Below, piece by piece: positions 55,198 through 64,000 of a stretch of 64,000 nt of DNA. The translations under genes and the position numbers were made by a program. Source of the stretch: Arthrinium phaeospermum (Eukaryota; Ascomycota; Sordariomycetes; Amphisphaeriales; Apiosporaceae); assembly GCA_006503535.1 (NCBI GenBank), contig QYRS01000010.1:310001-374000 (forward strand). Direction: 5' to 3'. Under the pieces are notes generated by a model. That model was given only the letters and a program-made list of their open reading frames with translations, did no database searches and was not told the origin of the DNA. The number at the start of each line of letters is the position of its first letter. Within the stretch, counting starts at the first letter, position 1.

Positions 55198-56801
55198 TCA
55201 CTTGGGGACCTTGCCCAGCGCCGGTAACGAGTTGAACCTGGCCCCCGTATAGGGGCACTTCTGGCCCCGGGCTAGGACCTCTTCCTCGATGTCTAGCAGG
55301 CGGTTGTACTTGGCTACCTGCTCGCCCCGGGCCGGGGCGCCCGATTTGAGGTGGCCGGCGCGGAGGCCCACCGTCAGGTCGGCGATGAAGTCGTCCGTCG
55401 TCTCGCCTGAGCGGTGTGAGACGAAGACGTTCCAGCCCAGCTGGGCACACATGTTGTTCCTGTGATCTTTCAGTTAATCAGTCGATTTAGACGGGGCAAA
55501 GCGAGAAAGAAGAAGATGGGTTTTAAGGTTGGTTTACTTACGCTTCGATGGCCTCATTGACGGTTCCGATCTGGTTCACTTTTAGCAGCATGGAATTGCA
55601 GGCCTCCTTGCTTTTGGCTAGGCGGAGGCGCTCGACGTTGGTCGTTAGCAGGTCGTCGCCTACCAGCTCGATCGGGCAGTGCCTGTTGAACTCGGACCAC
55701 GAGGCCTAGTCGTCCTCGGCAAAGGGGTCTTCCAGCAGCACTACAGGGTACTTGGCCAGGAGTTCTATGTAGAGCGCCGACAGCTCCCCCGGGGACAGGC
55801 GATTGGGAGTCTTGTCCTTGAAGCCCAGATCGTAAGAGCGGTTGCCGTCGTTGTCTACGCAGTAGAACTTAGACGAGGCCGGGTCGATGCCGATCTTGAT
55901 CTTGCCTTGGTAGCCGGCCTTCTCGATGGCGGTGGTTAGTAGATCCAGCGCCTGCTCGGGTCGCTGGATAGGCGGAGCGAAGCCGCCCTCGTTTCCGAGC
56001 CCCGTCGCTTTATACTATTATCTTCAGTATGGAGCGTGCAAACCAAGAAGAAGAAGAAAAAGGAGAAGAAGATTAAAAAGAAGTAGACATACCCGCTTGG
56101 CCGAACTCGCGCTTAATGACCTTTTTCAATTTATGGTAGGTCTCCGCGCCTATGCGGACCGCCTCCTTTATGCTTGCGGCCCCGACGGGGGCGACCATGA
56201 ACTCTTGAAAGGCTATGGCGTTGCCCGAGTGCGCCCCGCCGTTGAGGACGTTGAAGAAGGGGACGGGCATGATAATCAAACCACCCTCCGACAGCCCGGC
56301 CTTAGCGCGCAGGAAGTCGTAGAGCGGCACCTTGGCGGCCGCGGCGCCCGCCCGGGCGCAGGCTATGCTTAGGCCAAGTAGGGCGTTGGCGCCCAGACGC
56401 GACTTGTCGGGCGTGCCGTCGAGCGCGCGCATCAGGGCGTCAATGTCCCGGAGCTGGGTGGCCGGGTCGAGCCGCTTCTCGACCAGCGCCGGGCCCAGGA
56501 CCTCGACGACGTGGCGCACCGCCGTCTCGACCCCCTTGCCGCCGTACACGCCATCCACCTGGTCCCGCAGCTCGACGGCCTCGGTGGACCCTGTCGAAGC
56601 CCCCGAGGGAACAATGGCTCGGAAACTGCCTGCAAATTCGGTGTGTGTTAGCAAAAGCGTTCTAACAAAGAAGACAAAAGAAGAAGAAAAAGACTTCGGA
56701 GAATGAGCAGCGGCCTGACTATCGGGTGTGATGACATCGACCTGGACTGTCGGGTTGCCCCGGGAGTCGAGTCTCTGTGCGGCGTGAACTGATTTAATTA
56801 T
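55198..56801 (-). pseudogene. ENO: Enolase relic (2-phosphoglycerate dehydratase), start codon and one Trp codon lost
   Basis: Four exons can be followed. Exon 1 is [20 protein letters not shown]. After an intron near 56710-56630, exon 2 is [60 protein letters not shown] to EFGQA. After an intron (about 56086-56010), exon 3 is [32 protein letters not shown], a [26 protein letters not shown] and [15 protein letters not shown] last intron leads to [20 protein letters not shown] and ends ALGKVPK at 55198. Metal and catalytic motifs (EDP, the K of LLKVNQ, SHRSGET) are kept. TAG 55708-55706 replaces Trp in AEDDWASW. The codon expected to be the start reads ATA (56801-56799) after CACC. Enolase is the classical target of fluoride-phosphate inhibition. 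Confidence 0.9.
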
Positions 56802-57707
56802 GGTGTATGACAAATAATAGACCGAAGCATGTGGGTTATGAAGATGTCTGTTTATTGTATAGGCACGGATCCTGGTTGCGCCGTGTTTAAATACTTATGT
56901 ATCCGATACAACAGTCCCTGGTTTGCTCCAGTGGAGCGTATAATGATGCCATGCTATCTAGATCATTTTGCTTGGAAAAACGCAATGTTGACGAGTTGAC
57001 CACAGCTTCTCTCATCGCTGAACGCCCCGGTCGGAACTGGCGGTTCTAACGGCAAAGGCGGGCGGATAGGCATGTCATGGCACATAGCTAGCGTCCATTA
57101 CGGGGCGTCCTTAACCCCTGGCAGGGCGCTCAAGCCCCCTGGAACTACGCCTTCGTCACTGTAAGTAGGTACTTAGCGCGCTCCTCAAAATAAAATGTGC
57201 ATGCACACTCGTCAGGAATACCAGTACTCTCTTTTTACAACATTGAAGTGGCTGCTTCTCGTTCACCATCGATATTTAAAAAAGAAGAAAAAATTTGTAA
57301 CAGTAAGGTACAATTTTATTTAATACAGCTATCATTCCTCTTTTTTACGAAACAAATATTGTTGATTATACGAAAGGGAACATTGAGGGTTTGATGTGCC
57401 CGTTAGAGACGTGCGTATCTTAATTCGAGGAGAGCGTGGTAGCTACCGCAACTAGCTAGACTGCAGTAATGGAACCTAGCTTGCTTACACCTACCTACGC
57501 AGCATCTAAATGCAAAGTCCGCAATCTTGCTGTCTGCAGAGTATGCTCTAATCGTTGCTGATGATCACCTCGGCCCTTTGCATGTTCGACGGGCTTGTAG
57601 GTTGGAGTAAAACAGGGTTAATCAATCGACTCCGGACTAATGAGAAGAAAAAGGAAATATTAAAGCTCTTTTATAATTGAGCAATATTGGATCGCTGAAT
57701 TGGGTGC
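56802..57707. promoter_or_regulatory. Enolase upstream region
   Basis: Contains candidate operator site 3. Otherwise only short frames. AT-rich patches lie near 57.2-57.4 kb. Confidence 0.45.
57041..57056 (+). promoter_or_regulatory. Candidate Zn2Cys6 operator, site 3
   Basis: CGGTTCTAACGGCAAA shares the two CGG triplets at the same six-base spacing, the flanking TT and the trailing AAA with sites 1 and 2 (12 of 16 bases equal to site 1). It lies about 240 bp upstream of the enolase start, on the strand opposite the gene. Confidence 0.4.
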
Positions 57708-57938
57708 TTAGTGTGTCCTATCCAAATCCTCCGCAAGCCTTCGTATACTATCTGTAAGATCCGACGGTGCTTCCTCCATATCCACACCATTATCTTCTTC
57801 CTCCTCCTCTTCGTCATCACTAACCAAGTCGCCCAGGTCTTCGACCTCCTGACGACGACAACGGCCGGATAATACCGATCGCCTGCCGGGCAATCTCACG
57901 TTAGAAGCTTCGAGCGTTTTAGCGATATCTAACATCAA
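57708..57938 (-). other. Acidic 76-codon frame downstream of the LINE relic
   Basis: Reads LDIAKTLEASNVRLPGRRSV, then VEDLGDLVSDDEEEEEEDNG and ends SIRRLAEDLDRTH. It is in the same orientation as the LINE relic at 58-59.4 kb and may be its 3' end or the end of another gene. Not recognised. Confidence 0.35.
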
Positions 57939-57959
57939 GACCTCTATAGGATATATATA

Positions 57960-59400
57960 AAGTACTTACTTCCCTTACTCCAAGCTAGGACGTGCCCGCA
58001 GAGGGAACCGTTATAACGCTCCATAATCCACGCCCCAGACTCTCTAAATATACTTAATAATAGGCCAGGTATCCGGCGTATATTTCCAGCAGCGAGCTCG
58101 GGCATGGCTAGCCCGGCGGTCTTGCTTCCTGTTTTCGTTATATCTACGAGAGACGATCGTATAACTGTCGTGTGTGTTTTCCTGGTAGAGCTATATTGAT
58201 CTTTTTGGAGTATCTCCCGACGTGTTCCGGCAGGCTTGCATTAGCTTCCCGCTTAGTCCGCGCCACGTTCAGTACCGTCGACTTGGCTCCAGGGGTCTCT
58301 ACCCCTAGATGCGCGCCTAGCTGCGTCGTGGTTTTGGCCTCCCTCTTCGTTCGATCTATAAGTTGATTTTCCTCGCCTGTCGGTAACTAGGCGATAGTTA
58401 TGTTATTCCCTTCCCTTTGAAGGTCTCTAATAGCTTTATAGGCTCGGTAGATATGTAGCTGTCCCGACTGCCGGCGTGGTCTCTTCAGTGTAAATACTGC
58501 TGCTCTATTCCTCGTGTGTAAAAGGATATTCCGGTAGCGAAGCTTCGGTAGTGAGTATACATGTCTGCAATAGCTGCTAGTTCTCCAGTGAACGGGTTTT
58601 GCTCCTCTCTTGCACCGAGAGTGACAGCACGGGTCTCGCACATAGGGCTCGCTCTCGTGGCCGTCCTTATCTCGACGGCTCCCCCGTATTGTACGAGACC
58701 GTTACTTGCTGAGCTGCTCACGGCGATGCGTGCCGTCCAGTCCGGGGCTGTGCTTGACGTCCCCTCTGGCTCGTCTGCCACCGTCGGTACCCGGCTCACC
58801 CATGGTGCCAGCGCGTACGAATGAATGGTTTCGAGTTTCTCCATGGGCGTGTCCTTTAATACGTCTGCCACTTGGTAGAATGGCAACCGGTGGTATCTCC
58901 TGAATTTCTGTATCCGCGCTGTACTGTTGCGAAGGGGGTTTGTCGGGGGGAGGGTGTGAATGTCCGCCTATATCTTGATCGCCCTTCTCTAGAACCGATC
59001 TTGTGTCGTGGTAATGTGTGCCTCTGCTTCTGCTACGCTTCTCGCTACTTTTATGAATGTTCCGACGATTGCCTGGGCCCCTATCTTCTGGATTCGGTTT
59101 ATAGGCGCCGCCGCTTTGTACCTGCATTCGTGCATCCACACGTTCGACGCGTAGTATATTAACCCGTTCGTTTGTTCTTGGACCGTACCACCCGTGGGCG
59201 TCGTAGCTAATGCTGTTGCAATCCGGGCGTTACTTTCCTTTCACGGGGCGTTCTTGAAGAGAAGTCGTTCTTGGCCCTCTGCCGCTGGTGTGGCCATCTC
59301 TAAGACCGTCTCGATGGTCCGATGGTCCGACCCTATGGCTTCTGATGGCGGCACACGGCTATTTTCGAAGGTATAAAAGGGAATGTATGCTCGTTAATTG
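57960..59400 (-). mobile_element. Tad-like LINE relic with an apparent internal deletion
   Basis: Reading the minus strand from about 59390: SEAIGSDHRTIETVLEMATP (end of the endonuclease domain), NAPWKESNARIATALATTPT, then directly NRIQKIGAQAIVGTFIKVAR, SVAEAEAHITTTQDRF (region after the reverse transcriptase), METIHSYALAPW-like text near 58800, the RNase H part FTGELAAIADMYTHYR and LTRNRAAVFTLKRPRRQSGQ, and LPGKHTRQLYDRLS near 58190. The order fits Tad-clade ORF2, but the roughly 400-residue reverse transcriptase core is missing between endonuclease and IGAQAIVGTF. Frames are interrupted by several stops. The 3' end equivalent to the 41-kb copy is not readable here. Confidence 0.75.
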
Positions 59401-61127
59401 GATAAAAAAGAGACCCTACCTTTTGAGCAGTATTTAGCGCTTAAAGGGATAGGTAGGCCAGCAAGATTATTTATATCGGGGCTCCTGGTTAAGCTGCTCT
59501 AGGTAGACTGAACCGCGTATGGGAAACCCCAGAATCTTGAGCTGTGACATTCTCTGCTACATTAATGGCAAAATCATGTGAAATGCCTGTAGGCGAATTG
59601 ACATTCTGTATGTGATGCAAGTTGTAATATTGATAGGCGTACTCTGATCCTAGAATATAGCTATAAAGTTTTGCCGGGGCGAGGAATTTTAACGTAAGTT
59701 GGCTGGTTATAGCCGAAAGTCCAGGTCAGCTATGCTGCTGATGCCTAACATTTGCGCAGTTTCAGCGCGGATGTCAACCCCGCTACCACGGAGCTCCTGC
59801 ATAGCTAGCCTAGGCTTGTCTTTATATTAAGGATAGCTATATAGTTCTACCGACGCGATAGGTCCTATTGTAGAGCGCTGCCGTTTCTGTCACCGCGATA
59901 CCCTGCCTGTTGGGGGCGCAGTAAATCTCCCAGGTCGCCCGACGCCGTTACGTAGGCTCGACGTTTCGGCGCTGTGACGGACCCAGCGGCGAATCACGGC
60001 CAGACGGAGGAGGCGCGAGCTCAGCATGCCGTGGCCGGCGCGGGACAGGCCGGTAACGGTGCTAACGAGAGATTATGTGTATGTGATAGAGAATATGTGA
60101 GTCTATTATCGCCGTTTAGGCTTTCTCGGTGGCACAGCCGTCTCTTACTAGAGGCTAATCCAGTCGCTGGATTTCCGTTATTCTCCGGATACCCCGCGTA
60201 ATGCCAGGCTTTGTGGGCTTTTTCCGTAGATCGCCTCACACCTAAGGGAAAATGTAGGACCCGTTCGATGTCGTGAACTCGAACCCCGTGGAAGGACCGA
60301 CGGACTGGAAGTTGACTTCATTCGTGGTTAAATCTAAGCCGATGGTTAAGTACCTAGACATTAGTTTTATCCGGCACTAAATGCTATGTCGCTAGAGGGC
60401 GGGGTGTAGAATATACCTCGGAGGCTCATTGCGAAGGAATTATTCGGGGATGACTGTAGTAAGAACTAACTTGAGCTAGGCTGCTGATATGTGATTCGCG
60501 GAAATTGTATGTAATACACCGTCCATTTGGTATTGCATGATAGTTCTGTAGGGGGTACCATGTGTAGCACTTGGCCCTAGTGTTCCTCGCAAAGCGTCAA
60601 GCTAAAAACTACAACCCAGCTGAGCTTGCTGCGATGCGCCTGTAAATTATCGCAGTGTGCGGAGTGGGGCCGACAGTAAGGATAACGAAACAACACTAGC
60701 CCAGGATACGATGGAGACAGTTGCTTAACCTGCTTTCCTCTGAGTTTATTACCACCGGGAACGGACTATTTTCCGTGATGGGCGGAATGTAATGTACCGG
60801 TGGTCGGCATTTACGACGATAAGGATAGAAGATAGGAAGGGTTTACGGACCGTCTACCGGGTTCTGTTGGAGATAGGATGTATGAGGGTATGGGGCTGAC
60901 ATCGCGGATCCATCTGAATAGTAAGCTCGGTGTACTAAGTTTCCGCGGACTTGCGGCCCGATAGGACGTAGTTTAACTTTAATGTATCGAATTAAAATAA
61001 GGGGCATGACGAGCAACGGCATGGGATATCTATATAAGTCGACTTTGGCGCCCAGTAGAACCGTAGACATCACAGCTTCCAAAGCGCCATTTTTAGGTTG
61101 ATTTATCGCTTTCGTAACCCCTTTATT
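59401..61127. other. No gene recognised
   Basis: About 1.7 kb with no convincing frame. A GC-rich stretch near 59.93-60.06 kb includes a CCGTTACG word like those in the cluster promoters. The last 300 bp should be the GH12 promoter. Confidence 0.45.
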
Positions 61128-61898
61128 ATGAAATCGATACTTGTACTCGGCGGCGCTCTGGCGTCCGTGGCCATTGCCGCGTCGACGCAGCTCTGTAATT
61201 AGTATGGCTACTTCGCTTCCCACGGCTATTACTTTAATAATAACGCATGGGGCAAGGACGCGGGCACGGGCTATATCTGCACCTACGTGGACTGGACCGA
61301 CGACTCGCACGTCGTGTTCTATGCGGACTGGGAGTGGGCGGGCGGCGAGAACAACGTTAAGGCCTTCCTAGACGTCGGGCGCACCCTGAGTAGCAAGCCT
61401 ATCGTGAGCTCGCTGGGGTCGATCCAGACGGCGGCGTCGTGGACGTACACGGGCAACAATGTGCGCGCCGACGTCGCGTACGACTTGTTCACGGCCGCCG
61501 ACCCTAACCACGACACCAGCAGCGGCGACTACGAGCTCATGGTTTGGCTGGCCCGCCTCGGCGGCGTCCAGCCTATCGGCTCCAAGGTCGGCACCGCTAC
61601 CGTCGCCGGCTATACGTGGGAGCTTTGGGACGGCATGAACGGCGCCATGCGCGTTTACTCCTTCGTTGCGCCCACCGCGGTTAACTCGTTTAACGCCAAT
61701 ATTAAGGACTTCTTCAACTACATCGCCGCCAACCGAGGCTTCCCCGCTGCAAGCTAATATCTGATTAGTAAGTTGTATTAGTCATTCCGGTGATGATTGC
61801 ATAGCTAATTGCGAGCAGCTGCTCAATTCGGAACCGAGCCGTTTACTGGCGGGCTAGTAATATTCACTGTCCTTAGTTTCTTATTGAACGTGAACTAG
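61128..61898 (+). pseudogene. GH12 endoglucanase/xyloglucanase relic, two nonsense changes
   Basis: ATG 61128 begins a signal peptide (MKSILVLGGALASVAIAAST). The mature part starts QLCN, meets TAG at 61200-61202 where Gln fits (LCxQYGY), and continues YGYFASHGYYFNNNAWGKDA, VDWTDDSHVVFYADW, SSLGSIQTAASWTYTG, DYELMVWLARLGGVQPIGSK and VYSFVAPTAVNSFNANIKDF. The nucleophile Glu is at 61533-61535 (YELMVW). TAA at 61755-61757 replaces Gln of ASQYL. A 51-bp intron (61768-61818) leads to exon 2, QFGTEPFTGG, carrying the acid/base Glu at 61836-61838, and a stop at 61896. Known role: secreted cleavage of beta-1,4-glucan or xyloglucan in plant walls. Both lesions are CpA to TpA. Everything else is intact. 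Confidence 0.88.
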
Positions 61899-63601
61899 AT
61901 TCCCGACGTACGAGGTTAGGAGAAGGCCGGAAGCGGATAGTGCTGCCCAACCAAAGGGCGTGCCAGGTAGGATAGGTGGTCGTTTTCGGCGTTGGTCGTC
62001 TTCGGGACTAGGAAAAGGCCAGCTGTGGCAGGGTGCAGCACGACCCTACTCTCTGAACTGTAGTGGGCTAGGTCCCTGCTATGAGAGTAGAGCCGGTTCG
62101 TGACCCCGCGCCCTAATCTTCTTAGACCGTATAAAGACTTTTCCTTAAGAGACGCCGAAGAGAAGCTTAGCCGAAATCTATGTTGTTAACACGGGTTCTA
62201 GAACCGGATTAGCACCTACTACTAAAAGCTGCTTGTCGGTAAAGGCGAAACGCGGCGGCTTATTAACAGTTTGGCCCAAGAATTGATAAGCCGAGCGAAG
62301 TAGAGTGGTTGTAACGGAGATGTTGGATATCCTCTCGACACTGGCTTAAACCTGCCCAATTTCATATGTATTTAGAGTATTCTTTCTTTTCTAGACTCGG
62401 GTTATAAAGACTTTTTGCGTTTTAATGCCCTGGGGAGTAGGTACGAAATGTATCGAGTAATTCTCTTACGTATGTGTCTATCAAGTAGCGTAGGCTCACG
62501 GTACCCGAAGCTTTAGTGCTGCTCTTTTGGTTCGTACCTACCCGTGTTTAAGGTAACCTTTTTTCCGTGTACGCCTGATTATAGTACCTGGACATCGTAT
62601 CTTACGTCAGAGACGTCAAAGGACGACTGGTGTAGTACTCAATAGTGCGTAGTATACTTATTTCGGTCCGCGATTCTCGGTTAGGAAGTGCTTCGTCGTC
62701 CGTGGAGATTATCGAGTTCTGTATCTAGATTGAGTGATAGGTAAATGCTCTCTCTATTAAAGGTTTTCCTGTTTAAGCCTGCCGTTTCGCGTCTGTTAGT
62801 ATGCAGTAAATGATAGCCGTCTTGCCTAACACTGTCTACCGAATCCCCGTTCTGGCTTTAATCCTCGATCTAACTCTTGCTACAATGATTGACGGCTATG
62901 ACCTCTCCTTTTTTTCTTCGGTCCCTTTCGGCGTCTTTACGATTTCGGCTTAGTAAGCAAAGAAGTAAGGTTAGCTTTGCGTATGTGCCATCGATTTGGG
63001 TAAAGAAAACCGTATGCTTCACGCCATTGCCACAAAGCTTTCGGTAAGCCTTGCTAAGATGCAGACGATATATGTACTATAATTCCAGGTGGTGCATATA
63101 CAATAGGAGCTTATCGGTGCCCTCGGAAAGCAGACGACGGCGGCAGGTCGAGCTGTGCTACTGTTACTACCGGTAGTATATGAACCGCTACCTTTTTATG
63201 ATACCCATTTAGCCTATACATGCTTGTCGATGTCCGCAAGGCAGTCGAGCCCCGTCGCTCTCTAGGTTAGTCCGATCGGCTCGAAGCTTATCGGAGTAGA
63301 GTTTTAGGAAGCTTAGAGATTTTAGTTGAGCTAGTATATTGGGAGCATAACGGGTTATATCTCGCCGTGTATATTGGCGAGTTCTGTGAACTGCGTGCTA
63401 TGGAGGTTTGTATTGTGCCTATAGGAGTACCCCATCGGCCGGGCTTAATAACTTTTACATCGATGTTTTCTTAACCTTCTTATGTCCTTATCCTAGTTTA
63501 CCCTGGAGTCTTAATAAGTAGTCCTCTTTTTAACCCTTAGCGAGACGGGCTCTAGTTGGTGCAATAAACACGAATATTATTTACATGACTGCGTATATAC
63601 T
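61899..63601. other. No gene recognised
   Basis: About 1.7 kb of mixed composition with stops in all frames. It may contain older relics; none could be read. Confidence 0.45.
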
Positions 63602-64000
63602 TTACGTTCGGAGGCGAATGTAGTCTACCTCGACTTCGAATATGGGTACGGCGCCCTGGTTTGGCATGGCAAATAGCCTAGTCAAGTTATTACCTCGGTA
63701 GCTCGTGAGATCCCAGCCCCTATCGCCGAAGCAGACACTTTTGACGGTGGTCTGTAGCGATTTGGATCCAGAAATAGACGGCCGCAAAATAACGTTGTCG
63801 TTATCCGTTACATTCTCGAAGGCGTCCAACCTGTTGCAGAGACAGGAGATGGTAGCGTCCTTCAGGGAGCGTAGTGAGGGCCGCACTCTCTCGACGATGT
63901 GAATAGAGGAGTGGTGGATCTAGGTGATAAGGAGGAGGGCTTTGTGCAGCTCGGCTTGGGGCAGCGTAAGGGATACGCGCATATTGTTGGTCTGCTGCTT
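63602..64000 (-). pseudogene. Unknown broken gene running off the right edge
   Basis: The minus strand reads NNMRVSLTLPQAELHKALLL, IT, a TAG at 63930-63928 (Gln would fit), IHHSSIHIVERVRPSLRSLK, DATISCLCNRLDAFENVTDN, and on to VPIFEVEVDYIRLRT with a stop at 63602. It looks like a real coding exon with one CAG to TAG change and is the 3' part of a gene whose 5' end is outside the window. I do not recognise the family. Confidence 0.5.

Noticed and set aside
58706..59162. Plus-strand open frames over the LINE relic
   Set aside because: The minus strand reads as Tad-like ORF2 in the expected order, so these are shadows.
59940..59955. A further cluster operator at the CCGTTACG word near 59.94 kb
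   Set aside because: It lacks the second CGG at six-base spacing, and similar GCCGTTACG words occur in unrelated places such as near 21.92 kb.

Overview
The window is genomic DNA of a filamentous ascomycete (Pezizomycotina, most likely a Sordariomycete). Genes carry short 50-112 bp introns with GTRNGT donors and CTRAY branch points, and neighbours are typical fungal genes: a Scp160/vigilin KH protein, a class II P450 and a sulfite reductase alpha subunit. No bacterial or viral organisation was seen. All gene models were made by eye from the sequence; no search was run.

Two compartments meet near 21 kb. The left part (1-21 kb) is ordinary gene-rich DNA with intact genes: SCP160-like (5' end outside the window), an extended SDR epimerase, a ten-exon P450, an unknown tail-anchored protein with an apparent frameshift, MET10, a nitrilase-family amidohydrolase, two unknown proteins and a four-exon two-TM protein. 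That last gene sits between two divergent copies of a small Cys-rich gene, one broken by a Trp-to-stop change.

From 21 to 64 kb the DNA looks like an accessory or subtelomeric compartment shaped by repeat-induced point mutation (RIP). Parts of it (21-25.6, 26.3-27.2, 33.6-34.9, 40-41.2 kb) are AT-rich, TpA-rich and without reading frames. The rest keeps normal GC but is full of recognisable genes broken almost only by CAG/CAA to TAG/TAA and TGG to TAG changes, i.e. CpA to TpA on one strand. These relics are SNF2-type helicases (two pieces), a GAF-type sensor kinase, a DUF3659/LEA-like protein, ankyrin repeats, an arrestin-like protein, a TDT anion transporter, a Zn2Cys6 transcription factor, a FEX/CrcB fluoride channel, an enolase, a GH12 glucanase and two Tad-like LINE pieces. 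Two short genes in this compartment remain intact (25600-26286 and 39578-39949).

The most interesting part is 46.9-57.1 kb: TDT transporter, Zn2Cys6 regulator, FEX fluoride exporter and enolase lie side by side. Enolase is the classical fluoride-inhibited enzyme and FEX is the fungal fluoride exporter, so this reads as a dead copy of a fluoride-tolerance cluster (export plus a spare target, with its own regulator). A 16-bp motif with two CGG triplets six bases apart occurs upstream of the regulator/transporter pair, FEX and enolase, suggesting a common operator. FEX and enolase also seem to have lost their start codons by the same ATG to ATA change.
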